A stretch of 64,000 nucleotides of DNA from G963678445 sp963678445 (lineage in GTDB: Bacteria > Hydrogenedentota > Hydrogenedentia > Hydrogenedentales > G963678445). The position numbers and the translations under genes were made by a program. The notes beneath the pieces are model-generated. The model made no database searches. It worked only from the letters and a program-made list of their open reading frames with translations, and was not told the origin of the DNA. This document shows, piece by piece, positions 9,684-18,677 of this stretch. The stretch covers positions 3,844,001-3,908,000 of the forward strand of contig OY782877.1 in the NCBI GenBank assembly GCA_963678445.1, in the 5' to 3' direction. Position 1 is the first letter of the stretch. Each line of letters opens with the position of its first letter.

Positions 9684-9736
9684 TAACAGAATGCCATTGC
9701 ATGCTATAAAATACATGCAGCATCCGCTTTTGCAGT

Positions 9737-9766
9737 ATCATAACGAGTGGCAAAATACAAAGTCAA
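9737..9766 (-). promoter_or_regulatory. Sigma-70-type promoter for the GH4 gene
   Basis: On the minus strand TTGACT and TATGAT are separated by 18 bases, each one mismatch from consensus. It points at the GH4 gene. The remaining bases up to the tRNA hold only a weaker TTGAAC/TAAACT pair (9828-9856, + strand) that could serve the tRNA. Confidence 0.5.
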
Positions 9767-10008
9767 TGCACTATGCTCTGCGAAGCGCTTGCGAAGTGCG
9801 GTGCTTTTTGAGGATTTGTATTGAACATTGAACCTATCGTCATTTTGTGTTAAACTTCGGTGCTTTACAAAACCCTGTACCTCTACGGGCAGGGGGGGAT
9901 ATACTGGGGGAAGGCCTGGTATGCCGTTAGGAAGGGGCGGTATGAATCCGGAACGATATTTGTTCCGGTTATCAATATAAAGTCCATAATAATCAACAAT
10001 GAACGTGC

Positions 10009-10093
<85 letters not shown>

Positions 10094-10115
10094 ACCTTGT
10101 GAGTAAGCAGAGATT

Positions 10116-11546
10116 ATGAGCGATCAGGAAACCACTGCAACGACGGAAACGACGGAAGAGATTGCGCAGACAGAAGAAGCGTTTGGGGAAGAAGAATTCG
10201 AGTTTGTCGAAGACCCCTCTTTTACCGTGGATTACAAAGGCGACTGCGCCTATGAAGTAAAGACTACTATTCCTGCGGCCAATGAAGCCAAACAGACGGT
10301 AGAGCTTTTTGACGAATTGGAAGCCGAAGCGGAGTTGCCGGGTTTCCGTAAGGGAAAAGCACCGCGTAAGTTGCTGGAGAAGAAATTCAGCAAGGCGGTC
10401 CGTGCGGATGCCACCGAGAAGCTTGTGGGCGCTGCTTTTAAAAAGCTGATCAAAGATGAGGATTTACATCCTATCGACCTGCCTGATATTGACGGCCTGG
10501 AAGACAATATGGAACGCGCCGACGATGCGCCGATGGAGCTTACTTTCAGCTTTGAAGTCGCGCCGCGTTGTCAGTTGGGTGACTACAAGGGTATTGCTGT
10601 TGAACGTCCCGTCTTGAAGATTGCCGACGAGGACGTCCAGAAGGCCCTTGATGATATGCGTGGCCGCTACGCCTTGTATGAAACCCTTGAGAGCGGTGCC
10701 GCAGAAGAGGGCGACCAGGTTATTATCGATTTCAAAGGCACTATTGACGGCGAGGAATTTGCCGGCGGTGCTGCAGAGAACTATCCCTACATTTTGGGTT
10801 CCAAGCGCTTCTTCCCCGAATTCGAAGCGGCTCTGCAAGGTGCAGAGAGTGGTGCCGAGCTGAGCTGTGAAGTGCCTTTTCCTGAAGACTATCCGAGCAA
10901 GGAAGTCGCCGGAAGGACAGCTACATTTGCGATTAAGGTTGCCGAAATCAAGCGCAAGAAACTGCCTGAACTCAACGATGAATTTGCTGAGCAAGCGGGA
11001 GCGGGAAATCTGGCGGCGCTGCGTGCGGATATTGAAAAGCAGCTGCAGGAAGGCGCCTCGGCCCAGAGTGATCGCATCGCTGAAAATAACGCCATTAAGA
11101 CGATCGTGGAAGCGAGTACGTTTGAACTGCCAAAGTCTTTGGTGCAGTCCTCGGCGAATGAGTACTACAATCAGGAAATCCGTCGTTTGATGTCGCTGCG
11201 CGTGCCGCAAAGCGAAATCGAAGAACGCGATGAAGAGATCAAGAAAGAGGCGGAAGAAAACGCCTTGCGTAATATCAAAGGCTATGTCGCCGTCAGTGAA
11301 ATCGGTAAGGCCGAAGACATTGAAGTAACCGATGCAGATTTTGAAAAAGAAGCGGAAGCTATTCAAGGTCGCACGGGCATGGATATGGAAGTTATCGGTC
11401 GTTTTCTGGCGCAGGAAGAGCAACGCGATGAATATTTCAATCGTATCTTCCGCACGAAGGCGTTGGCTGTGGTCATGGAAAACGCCAAGGTAACTGAAAA
11501 AGAAGTCACCCAAGAGGAACTGGAACAGGATGACGAAGAGGCCTAA
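10116..11546 (+). CDS. tig: Trigger factor
   Basis: This ribosome-associated chaperone and peptidyl-prolyl isomerase binds nascent chains at the exit tunnel. The 476-residue protein has an acidic N-terminal extension of ~35 residues. The ribosome-binding domain with the signature GFRKGKAPRKLLEKKF (near residue 77) follows, then an FKBP-type isomerase domain (GDQVIIDFKGTIDGEEFAGG) and the helical C-terminal arms. The acidic lead, rich in Glu and Thr, is longer than usual. The gene overlaps clpP by 17 bases and follows tRNA-Leu closely, the classical tig-clpP-clpX-lon order. Confidence 0.95.
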   Translation: MSDQETTATTETTEEIAQTEEAFGEEEFEFVEDPSFTVDYKGDCAYEVKTTIPAANEAKQTVELFDELEAEAELPGFRKGKAPRKLLEKKFSKAVRADATEKLVGAAFKKLIKDEDLHPIDLPDIDGLEDNMERADDAPMELTFSFEVAPRCQLGDYKGIAVERPVLKIADEDVQKALDDMRGRYALYETLESGAAEEGDQVIIDFKGTIDGEEFAGGAAENYPYILGSKRFFPEFEAALQGAESGAELSCEVPFPEDYPSKEVAGRTATFAIKVAEIKRKKLPELNDEFAEQAGAGNLAALRADIEKQLQEGASAQSDRIAENNAIKTIVEASTFELPKSLVQSSANEYYNQEIRRLMSLRVPQSEIEERDEEIKKEAEENALRNIKGYVAVSEIGKAEDIEVTDADFEKEAEAIQGRTGMDMEVIGRFLAQEEQRDEYFNRIFRTKALAVVMENAKVTEKEVTQEELEQDDEEA

Positions 11547-12210
11547 TTCCATATCGCGGGATGAAATGTCTCATTGCGCCGAGCTGTTTATGGGTGCGAT
11601 GCGGGACGCTGCACCAGTAGATCCCAAGGCAGTCACTATTTATGAGCAAACCAGCCGGGGAGATCGTCCGTATGACATCTACTCGAGGCTGTTAGCTGAT
11701 CGCATTATTTTTCTGGGCATGCCTATTGATGACTATGTCTCGAACTATGTGATTGCGCAGCTCTTATTCTTGGAAGCAGAAGATCCTGACAAGGATATCA
11801 GCATTTATATCAATACACCGGGGGGTAGTGTAACGGCGGGTTTGGCGATATACGATACGATGCAGTATATCAAACCCGACATTACGACTATCTGTCTGGG
11901 CCAGGCCGCCAGTATGGGGGCCGTGCTGATGGCTGCGGGTACGCAGGGAAAACGCTTTTCCTTGCCATATGCCCGTTTCTTGCTCCACCAGCTGATGGGG
12001 GGGGTGCAAGGCCAGGCCAGTGACATTGATATCCAGGCGCGGGAAATTGTGCGTATTGGCGATATGATCGATGATATCCTGGTCAAACATACCGGACAAT
12101 CGCTTAGTGTGATCCAGCATGATAGCGACCGCGATTTTTTTATGAGCGCCCAGGAAGCTAAAGAATATGGCTTGGTGGACGAAGTCCTGGAACGCCAGGA
12201 TATTAAATAG
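11530..12210 (+). CDS. clpP: ATP-dependent Clp protease proteolytic subunit
   Basis: ClpP forms the tetradecameric serine-protease chamber of ClpXP. The catalytic triad is visible: Ser in GQAASMGAVL, His in FLLHQLMGG and Asp in DSDRDFFMS. The mature core begins near TIYEQTSRGDRPYDIYSRLL, and the ~35 preceding residues are a likely propeptide. The start could be the ATG that overlaps tig (behind GAGGAA) or a later ATG at 11566 behind CGGGATGA; the first is annotated. The protein is 226 residues from that start. ClpX is encoded ~770 bases downstream, an unusually long gap with its own terminator, so the pair may be transcribed separately. Confidence 0.95.
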   Translation: MTKRPNSISRDEMSHCAELFMGAMRDAAPVDPKAVTIYEQTSRGDRPYDIYSRLLADRIIFLGMPIDDYVSNYVIAQLLFLEAEDPDKDISIYINTPGGSVTAGLAIYDTMQYIKPDITTICLGQAASMGAVLMAAGTQGKRFSLPYARFLLHQLMGGVQGQASDIDIQAREIVRIGDMIDDILVKHTGQSLSVIQHDSDRDFFMSAQEAKEYGLVDEVLERQDIK

Positions 12211-12248
12211 CCGGGATCGTCATAACGGTACTATAACTATCTTTTTCT

Positions 12249-12290
12249 GGGGTCGGATGTGAGCATCGCTTCATTACGGCCCCGGTTTTT
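12249..12290 (+). terminator. Rho-independent terminator after clpP
   Basis: GGGGTCG pairs with CGGCCCC (one G-T pair) around a loop of about 21 bases and is followed by GGTTTTT. It ends the tig-clpP transcript before clpX. Confidence 0.6.
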
Positions 12291-12858
12291 GTACCTACAG
12301 GGCTTTATCCAGCTCAACGTAAACTGCGCATAGTTCCCTGTCTTAGTGAGGCTTACTTCAGGAGCAATTATAACAGTTGCTTTTGTTACAGGCAGGACGG
12401 TAGCGGCTGCTGCGGGCGGCGCTGGATTGCCTTAGTGACTGCCACTGCGAAAGCGCTCATAAAAAGAAAAATCTGTTTCGAGCAGGGCCGGTAAGGAGTA
12501 TATTTCTTGCGTGGGCCCTGTCCACTTTGTGGTCACTGGACCACTTCAGGGTGTTGTTTTTAAAATTGTAGCCTGGCAAATACAAGGTCTTTTGTTGATC
12601 ACTTGGGTGAAGGTTGACCAAACGCCGTTTTGCTGGCATACTTATAAGTAGTGTGAGGAGGAAGAAGTCTTTTGAGGGGGAAATTATTGACAAAAATGAG
12701 CCGAAGTGTTATATTTGCAGAGGCATGGCTTGGATAAGGAATTATAAACCAAGAGCGGCGGTAGTTTAGCCATTGTAGCGGTAATATCGACGGTTTTCGG
12801 TGTTCCTGACTGTGAAGAAGTTTGTTTCTATTGTGGTTTGCGTTTTTCGGCATTAAAT
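12291..12858 (+). other. Long intergenic region before clpX
   Basis: About 570 bases without a convincing gene. Short frames on the minus strand have no ribosome site, no family resemblance and atypical composition. One hairpin, GTGGTC-ACTG-GACCAC, lies at 12529-12544. The region ends at a dispersed repeat copy. Confidence 0.5.
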
Positions 12859-12955
12859 GTGGTTCAGCGACCGCAAGCGTTAGGTGTGCTTCTTGCCGTT
12901 GCTGACCGCAGTAAAAACTTTTTTATGGTAGATTTTTAGAGTTAAGTCACTAAAC
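12859..12955 (+). repeat. Dispersed intergenic repeat, copy 3
   Basis: The unit reads GTGGTTCAGCGACCGCAAGC, then TTCTTGCCGTTGCTGACCGC, then an A/T-rich tail TTTTTTATGG ending near GTCACTAAA. It lies directly upstream of clpX, leaving 28 bases before the start codon, so it should be in the clpX leader or promoter region. Confidence 0.7.
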
Positions 12956-12983
12956 TGATGATGGCCCAAATTGGGAGAGATAT

Positions 12984-14270
12984 ATGGCACCGCAACGGAC
13001 ACGCAACGATGTGCCCACGTGTTCTTTCTGTGGCAAGCGTCACGACGAAGTCAATAAGCTAATCGCGGGACCGGATGTAAATATCTGCGATGAATGCGTG
13101 AACCTGTGTTCTGAGATTGTGGCGGAAGATCGCGCTCGCAAGGGAGGGACGCCGACGCTGAAAGTGCCGACGCCACGGGAGATCCATGATTTTCTTGACC
13201 AGTATGTGATCGGACAGATACACGCTAAACGGGTGCTGTCGGTTGCAGTGCACAACCATTATAAGCGGATTACTGCGGGTGGAGAGATTGAAGGGGTTGA
13301 GATTCAGAAATCCAATGTTTTGATGGTAGGGCCCTCTGGTTGTGGTAAGACCTTATTGGCGGAGACCTTAGCGCGTTTACTCGATGTGCCGTTTGCAGTG
13401 GTGGACGCCACGACGTTGACGGAAGCGGGCTATGTTGGCGATGATGTGGAGAATGTCGTTCTGAAGTTGCTTCAGGCAGCGGATTTTGATGCGGCGCGTG
13501 CCGAATTGGGCATTGTCTACATTGATGAAATCGATAAAGTAGCGCGTAAGAGCGATAGCCCGTCCATTACGCGGGATGTGTCTGGCGAGGGGGTGCAACA
13601 AGCCCTGCTCAAGATTCTCGAAGGTACCATAGCCAGTGTGCCGCCCCAGGGAGGACGCAAGCATCCCCAGCAGGAATGTGTGCAGGTAGATACGCGTAAT
13701 ATCCTGTTCTTGTGTGGTGGTGCGTTTAATGGCTTGGAGAAGATCATCCAGAAACGCACGGGCAGTAATGTAATCGGCTTTAATGCGGATATTAAGTCTA
13801 AAAAAGAACGTAGTGTGGGCGAGTTACTCCGCATGGTGAAGCCGGAAGATTTGATTAAATTCGGAATGATTCCCGAGTTTTCTGGGCGTCTTCCGATTAC
13901 CGCCACGTTGCATGAGCTGCAGCGTGAAGATTTGATGCGTATCTTGGTGGAGCCTAAGAATGCGTTGACGCGTCAGTATGAAAAGCTTTTCCAGTTGGAA
14001 CAGGTTACGTTGCGTTTTCCGGATGAAACTGTGGAAGCGGTGGCGGATTGTGCCATTGAACGAGATACGGGCGCACGCGGATTGCGCAGCATTCTCGAAG
14101 AAGTTATGCTGGATGTTATGTTTGAGCTTCCTTCCCGTTCGGATGTTCGGGAGTGTGTGATTACACCCGGCGTGATTAAGCAGGCGGAGGAGCCGCTGAT
14201 GCTCTTGAAGCATGATGAGGTCGATTCTGAGGAAACGGAGGATATTGAACCCACCAGCGCTTCTGCATAA
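12984..14270 (+). CDS. clpX: Clp protease ATP-binding subunit ClpX
   Basis: ClpX is the AAA+ unfoldase that feeds substrates to ClpP. The 428-residue protein has the N-terminal zinc domain (CSFCGK and CDEC), the Walker A GPSGCGKT, the pore loop GYVG in EAGYVGDDVENVV, the Walker B IVYIDEIDK and the ClpP-docking IGF loop in SNVIGFNAD. The acidic tail is common in the family. A GGGAGAG site precedes the ATG. A bidirectional terminator separates it from lon. Its leader contains a copy of the dispersed repeat. Confidence 0.97.
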   Translation: MAPQRTRNDVPTCSFCGKRHDEVNKLIAGPDVNICDECVNLCSEIVAEDRARKGGTPTLKVPTPREIHDFLDQYVIGQIHAKRVLSVAVHNHYKRITAGGEIEGVEIQKSNVLMVGPSGCGKTLLAETLARLLDVPFAVVDATTLTEAGYVGDDVENVVLKLLQAADFDAARAELGIVYIDEIDKVARKSDSPSITRDVSGEGVQQALLKILEGTIASVPPQGGRKHPQQECVQVDTRNILFLCGGAFNGLEKIIQKRTGSNVIGFNADIKSKKERSVGELLRMVKPEDLIKFGMIPEFSGRLPITATLHELQREDLMRILVEPKNALTRQYEKLFQLEQVTLRFPDETVEAVADCAIERDTGARGLRSILEEVMLDVMFELPSRSDVRECVITPGVIKQAEEPLMLLKHDEVDSEETEDIEPTSASA

Positions 14271-14311
14271 GTAAGTATGCATAACAAGGTGTAACCAACG
14301 GTGAATTTTCG

Positions 14312-14339
14312 AAAAGACCGGGTTTTTTCCCGGTCTTTT
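14312..14339 (+). terminator. Rho-independent terminator between clpX and lon
   Basis: AAAAGACCGGG and CCCGGTCTTTT form a perfect 11-bp stem around six T residues, with T-runs available on both strands. Confidence 0.85.
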
Positions 14340-14514
14340 GCGCATCTTGGTGACTCGATTTTCGAAAAATATGGATTAAAGAATATAATTTTGCGTGGTC
14401 GGCGACAGTAACTTGCGATGAAAATGTTCGTGTACTGCTGACCATGATAACGCTGTTGACGCATGCTTGTGAAGTAGCGGTGTGTGTACTACAGTGGCTT
14501 TGGAGAGTTGCTAC

Positions 14515-16863
14515 ATGTCTAAAAAAATGGATGAAAGTCCGTCTACGATAACCCGTCTGCCCTTATTGCCTTTGAAAGATGCAGTCGTATTTCCGGGTAT
14601 GGTGGTGCCGCTTTTGGTTGGACGGCCAGCTTCGATAGCTGCGGTCGAGGAAAGCCTGGATACGGAGATGCCGCTTTTTCTGTGTGCGCAGCGTGATCCG
14701 GAGCAGGAAGAACCCAGCGCGCGTGAGATGTATCGGGTTGGCGTAGCGGCCAATATATTACAGACGTTGCGTATGCCCGATGGCGCTATCAAGGTTGTTG
14801 TGGAAGCGTTGGGGCGTGGCACGGTTCGCCGTTTCCATCTCAAGCAGACGATGGGGGAGGCGACGGTGGAAGCGGTTCCTCCGACTAACACCGCAAACGA
14901 GGAAGAGCTTGAGGGCTACGTTCGTGTTGTCTTGGGGCAATTTGAAGAATATGCCCGATTGAGTCAACGGGTCTCGCCGGAAATTCTTCAAACAATTCAA
15001 CGTATTGAAGAGCCGACCCTGTTAGCGGATACGGTTAGCGCGTATTTGGCGGTGCGGGTGGAGGAGCGTCAGAAACTGTTGGAAACCGTTGATGTGAAGC
15101 GCCAATTGGAAAAAATAATGGAGATTCTCTATTGCGAGAATGATCTAATTTCAATTGAGCATGGGGTGAGAGATCGGGTGCGCGAGCAGATGGAACGGGG
15201 ACAGCGTGAGCATTATTTGCATGAACAGCTTAAGGTAATTCAGCAGGAGTTGGGAAGTCGTGAGGACGGGGGGAATGAATTTACCGAGGTGCGCGACATG
15301 ATCGCTAAGGCGGATATGCCTGATGAGGTGCGGGAGAAGGCGCAGCGGGAATGTGAACGCTATGAACGTATGCCGATGATGAGCCCGGAAGGCGCAGTGA
15401 TTCGCACTTATCTGGAATGGCTGTGCGAGATGCCCTGGACGGAACGTACGAAAACGAATATTGATTTGAAGCGGGCGGAAAAGGTGCTTAATGAGGATCA
15501 TTATGGGCTTGAAAAGGTAAAAGAACGAATCTTGGAATTTTTGGCGGTGTGTAAATTGACCAAAAATGCCAAGGGGCCTATTCTTTGTTTGGTGGGGCCA
15601 CCGGGGGTAGGGAAAACTTCGTTGGGGCAATCTATTGCACGCGCAATGAGACGCAAATTTGTACGTGTGTCCTTGGGTGGAGTACGGGATGAAGCGGAGA
15701 TACGCGGACATCGACGGACGTATATTGGTGCTTTGCCAGGTCGCGTTGTACAAAGCATGAAAAAGGTTGGGGTAAAGAATCCCGTTTTCATGCTGGATGA
15801 ATTGGACAAAATGAATTCTGATTTCCGTGGCGATCCTGCGTCGGCTTTGCTTGAGGTGCTTGACCCTGCGCAGAATCAGACGTTTAGCGATCATTATCTG
15901 GAAGCGGAGTATGATCTGTCAGAGGTCTTTTTTATTGCAACGGCAAACAGTGAATACAGCATTCCGCATGCGCTGCATGATCGTATGGAAGTGGTGCGTT
16001 TGTCGGGGTATACACAGCAGGAGAAGGAACAGATTGCCAGTTTGTTCCTGATTCCGCGGCAATTGAAGCAGTGTGGGCTTAAGAAGAATCAGGTGGCCTT
16101 TTCATCGGATGGTCTGGACACGATTATTCAGCGCTACACGCGTGAGGCGGGGGTGCGTGATTTGGAACGCCAGATTGCCAACATCTGCCGAAAAATTGCA
16201 CGAAAAGTGGTGGATAAGACGCATGCAGGAACCATGGAGATTGATGGGAAGCGTGTGATTGAATTGTTGGGGCCTCCCAGCTTTGGGGCTATTCGAAAGG
16301 AGACGGTTGCGGAGGTTGGCGTTTCTATTGGTTTAGCGTGGACCCAAACGGGGGGCGATATCCTCTGTATTGAAACCAGTATTATGCAGGGGAAGGGAAA
16401 GCTTACGCTAACGGGACAGCTGGGGGATGTGATGAAAGAATCGGCATCCGCGGCACATACCTATCTGCGCGCTAATGCGGCGGCGTTAGGACTTCCCGAA
16501 GATTTTTATAAGGACAAAGATATTCACGTACATGTGCCTGAGGGCGCGATTCCCAAAGATGGTCCTTCTGCTGGGGTGGCCATCGCGGTTTCTCTGCTTT
16601 CCGCATTGACCGGGAAAAAGCCCAGGGCGGCTTGTGCGATGACGGGCGAAATCACCCTGCGCGGTCGTGTGCTTCCGGTAGGGGGGATCAAGGAAAAAGT
16701 TCTGGCCGCACATCGCGCCGGTATTCGTCACCTTTTATTGCCTGCGGAGAATGAAAAAGATTTTCCCGACATCCCCAAAGAGGTTCGTGACGACGTAAAA
16801 TTTTCGTTGGTCTCGCATCTGGATGATGCGTTAGCGGTTATTTTCGATGAGAAAATGGAGTAG
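14515..16863 (+). CDS. lon: ATP-dependent protease La
   Basis: Lon degrades misfolded and regulatory proteins in the cytoplasm. The 782-residue protein carries the N-terminal substrate domain (LPLLPLKDAVVFPGMVVPLL), a coiled helical region, the AAA+ module (Walker A GPPGVGKTS, Walker B VFMLDELDK) and the protease domain. The catalytic Ser lies in PKDGPSAGVA and the Lys in GGIKEKVLAAHRAG. The start chosen is the ATG seven bases after GGAGAG; an upstream in-frame ATG would add 11 residues without a ribosome site. engB follows after 9 bases, so lon and engB are almost certainly co-transcribed, as in Bacillus. Confidence 0.97.
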   Translation: MSKKMDESPSTITRLPLLPLKDAVVFPGMVVPLLVGRPASIAAVEESLDTEMPLFLCAQRDPEQEEPSAREMYRVGVAANILQTLRMPDGAIKVVVEALGRGTVRRFHLKQTMGEATVEAVPPTNTANEEELEGYVRVVLGQFEEYARLSQRVSPEILQTIQRIEEPTLLADTVSAYLAVRVEERQKLLETVDVKRQLEKIMEILYCENDLISIEHGVRDRVREQMERGQREHYLHEQLKVIQQELGSREDGGNEFTEVRDMIAKADMPDEVREKAQRECERYERMPMMSPEGAVIRTYLEWLCEMPWTERTKTNIDLKRAEKVLNEDHYGLEKVKERILEFLAVCKLTKNAKGPILCLVGPPGVGKTSLGQSIARAMRRKFVRVSLGGVRDEAEIRGHRRTYIGALPGRVVQSMKKVGVKNPVFMLDELDKMNSDFRGDPASALLEVLDPAQNQTFSDHYLEAEYDLSEVFFIATANSEYSIPHALHDRMEVVRLSGYTQQEKEQIASLFLIPRQLKQCGLKKNQVAFSSDGLDTIIQRYTREAGVRDLERQIANICRKIARKVVDKTHAGTMEIDGKRVIELLGPPSFGAIRKETVAEVGVSIGLAWTQTGGDILCIETSIMQGKGKLTLTGQLGDVMKESASAAHTYLRANAAALGLPEDFYKDKDIHVHVPEGAIPKDGPSAGVAIAVSLLSALTGKKPRAACAMTGEITLRGRVLPVGGIKEKVLAAHRAGIRHLLLPAENEKDFPDIPKEVRDDVKFSLVSHLDDALAVIFDEKME

Positions 16864-16872
16864 GGAAGGGGT

Positions 16873-17454
16873 ATGAAGGTTACCAGCGCCAGTTTTGTAA
16901 AAAGTGCAATGACGCCCGATCAGTATCCGCGGGACGGTCGCCCTGAGTTTGCTTTTGTAGGGCGTTCCAATGTGGGAAAGTCAACGCTAATGAATGCGTT
17001 GCTGGGACGCAAGGGGCTGGCCAAGACCAGTAGCACACCGGGAAAAACGCAAACCATTAACTTTTTTGATGTAAATGAGAAGATTTATTTCGTAGATTTG
17101 CCGGGTTATGGCTATGCCAAAGTCCCCAAGACGTTGAAGGCGCAGTGGAACCGGGTGATGGTCGGCTATTTGAAGAATCGTGATGCTTTGCGCATGGTAG
17201 CGTTGTTAGTAGATGCACGCCATAAACCTACGCAGCAGGATGTACACATGCTGGAGATCCTGGATGAGGCGCAGGTGCCTACGCTTATCGTTGCTACGAA
17301 GATCGATAAACTGAAGCGTTCGCAACGTACTTCTCAGTTGCATCAGATTCAGCGTAACCTGGAATTGGATGCCGATGCCTTTGTCTTACCTTTTTCCGGG
17401 GTTAGCCGCGAAGGGGTGCGTGAACTCTGGCAGACTATAGATGATTTGTTCTAA
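16873..17454 (+). CDS. engB: Ribosome-assembly GTPase EngB/YsxC
   Basis: EngB is a TRAFAC-class GTPase needed for large-subunit ribosome assembly. At 193 residues the protein has the usual length. G1 (GRSNVGKST), the G2 threonine region (SSTPGKTQTINFF), G3 (DLPGYGYAKVP) and G4 (TKIDK) are all intact. An AGGGAAGGGG site precedes the start codon, and lon ends only 9 bases upstream. The ~280 bases after the gene hold no recognisable feature and no clear terminator. Confidence 0.95.
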   Translation: MKVTSASFVKSAMTPDQYPRDGRPEFAFVGRSNVGKSTLMNALLGRKGLAKTSSTPGKTQTINFFDVNEKIYFVDLPGYGYAKVPKTLKAQWNRVMVGYLKNRDALRMVALLVDARHKPTQQDVHMLEILDEAQVPTLIVATKIDKLKRSQRTSQLHQIQRNLELDADAFVLPFSGVSREGVRELWQTIDDLF

Positions 17455-17736
17455 GCGGTTGGGCATTGGGATGAATAAGATAGCTTCGTAGAGGATAGCT
17501 TTTTTTATAAGAGGAAGCACCGCATTGTTTTGGTGTAGTGCGCAGGGACGTGCTGTTGCACGGGAGATCTTCTTGTGACGCCGGTGAGTTTAGGATATAG
17601 TAACTATTAGAGCTGTATCCAAAGCGATGGCAGGCGCCTTGTCTGTTAACCGTTGAGAACCATAGTAAAGCGTTGTTTTGTATGATACGTTTTCAGTGTA
17701 TTCGTACGGAAATGGTGGAACATGGGGAGAGAAACG

Positions 17737-18345
17737 ATGCCGGCAAAGTTAAAACGTAGCGTTAGTCAGAAAACGAAATCGGCCCTGAAAAAAGCAGAGA
17801 AAAAAGCAGGGAAACTCAAAGAGACAGTTGCAAATCAGGCGGAGGATACGATGGAGCAGACCCAGCGTCAGGCTGCCAGGACCGCAAGAAGTGTGGTGAA
17901 GTTGCAACAGAAAACCTTTGACAGCGCTTTTGATCTCATTGCTCAATTACAAGATCATTCCCAGAAAACCCTTTCGGAAATGGTCGACAATGCTAACTGG
18001 ATGCCTGAGGAAGGGAAAGAAATTGTCGACGAATGGCTTGCAACATTGCATAGTGGTCGAAAACAATTCCAAAAGACGGTAGATAAAAGCTTCACGTTGC
18101 TTTCCGATTATCTTAATCGCGTAGAACCTGCAAAAGGGAAAAAGAAAAAAACGGCTGCGAAAAAGACTGCCGCGAAGAAGAAAACCACGACGAAGAAAAC
18201 GGCAGCAAAGAAAGCCGCTGTGAAAAAGAAGACGGCTGCGAAAAAGACTGCCGCGAAGAAGAAAACAACGGCGAAGAAGACAGCTGCAAAAAAGAAATCG
18301 ACCACGAAGAAGAAAACCACTGCAAAGGCTAAGAGCCGTTCGTAG
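17737..18345 (+). CDS. Phasin-like protein with histone-H1-like Lys/Ala tail
   Basis: The 202-residue protein has two parts. Residues ~1-125 are helical and amphipathic, with KLQQKTFDSAFDLIAQLQDH and WLATLHSGRKQFQKTVDKSF resembling phasin domains that coat polyhydroxyalkanoate granules. From ~residue 138 it becomes a Lys/Ala/Thr-only tail built of KKTAAKKTAAKK units, like bacterial histone H1 or AlgP, expected to bind DNA. The ATG behind GGGGAGAG is preferred over one five codons upstream. The tail DNA is a degenerate AAG/GCN repeat and may vary in length. Role inferred: linking DNA to granules or compacting DNA. It stands alone between engB and the bamD-like operon. Confidence 0.75.
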   Translation: MPAKLKRSVSQKTKSALKKAEKKAGKLKETVANQAEDTMEQTQRQAARTARSVVKLQQKTFDSAFDLIAQLQDHSQKTLSEMVDNANWMPEEGKEIVDEWLATLHSGRKQFQKTVDKSFTLLSDYLNRVEPAKGKKKKTAAKKTAAKKKTTTKKTAAKKAAVKKKTAAKKTAAKKKTTAKKTAAKKKSTTKKKTTAKAKSRS

Positions 18346-18391
18346 CCCTACGGGTGCGGTTTTCATTGCAGGACAGTAAGGCGGTAAATAG

Positions 18392-18415
18392 AATGGGCGT
18401 TCGCCTATTATTTAT
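18392..18415 (+). terminator. Possible terminator after the phasin-like gene
   Basis: AATGGGC pairs with GCCTATT (one G-T pair) around GTTC, followed by ATTTATG. The T-tract is weak. The remainder of this ~330-base gap contains only the sigma-54-like site listed next. Confidence 0.35.
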
Positions 18416-18548
18416 GTGCAGTAAGAATGGGGGATTGCCTTGCCTTTAGTCGTGCGCTCTTGCTAGTATCAGGGAATGATACAGGCAATATTGCAGATGA
18501 GAAAATGTACTAGCGGTTGATTGATAAACTGTCGATACGTTTTGTATT

Positions 18549-18564
18549 TGGCACCGTAAAAGCT
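18549..18564 (+). promoter_or_regulatory. Weak sigma-54-like promoter before the bamD-like gene
   Basis: TGGCACCGTAAAAGCT has the -24 element TGGCAC and a GC at the correct distance, but the -12 element is AAGCT instead of TTGCT. It lies ~110 bases upstream of the start codon. Matches this loose are expected by chance in a window of this size. Confidence 0.25.
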
Positions 18565-18677
18565 ATCCTGGCATTCTGGAATTATTCTTCCGAAAAACAA
18601 TAGTTTTTGGCTAGGAAAATAAAAGCGTAGATTATAATCCTGGCTACTTCAGTAAACGCCATGCGGAGAAACAGCTC

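Noticed and set aside
12457..12853. Two short minus-strand frames in the clpP-clpX gap
   Set aside because: Neither has a ribosome site, and their residue content is unlike the neighbouring genes.
14305..14370. Two TTTTCGAAAA palindromes flanking the clpX-lon terminator
   Set aside because: They could be operator-like, but no regulator is known to use them, and short A/T palindromes are common by chance.
14397..14452. A possible eleventh repeat copy before lon (GTGGTCGGCGACAGTAAC, then GCTGACCATG)
   Set aside because: Only fragments match the family, and the core is too diverged to call by eye.
18549..18564. Sigma-54-like site upstream of the bamD-like gene as an established promoter
   Set aside because: Only the -24 half is good; such partial matches are expected by chance. 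It is kept as a low-confidence feature and not as a finding.
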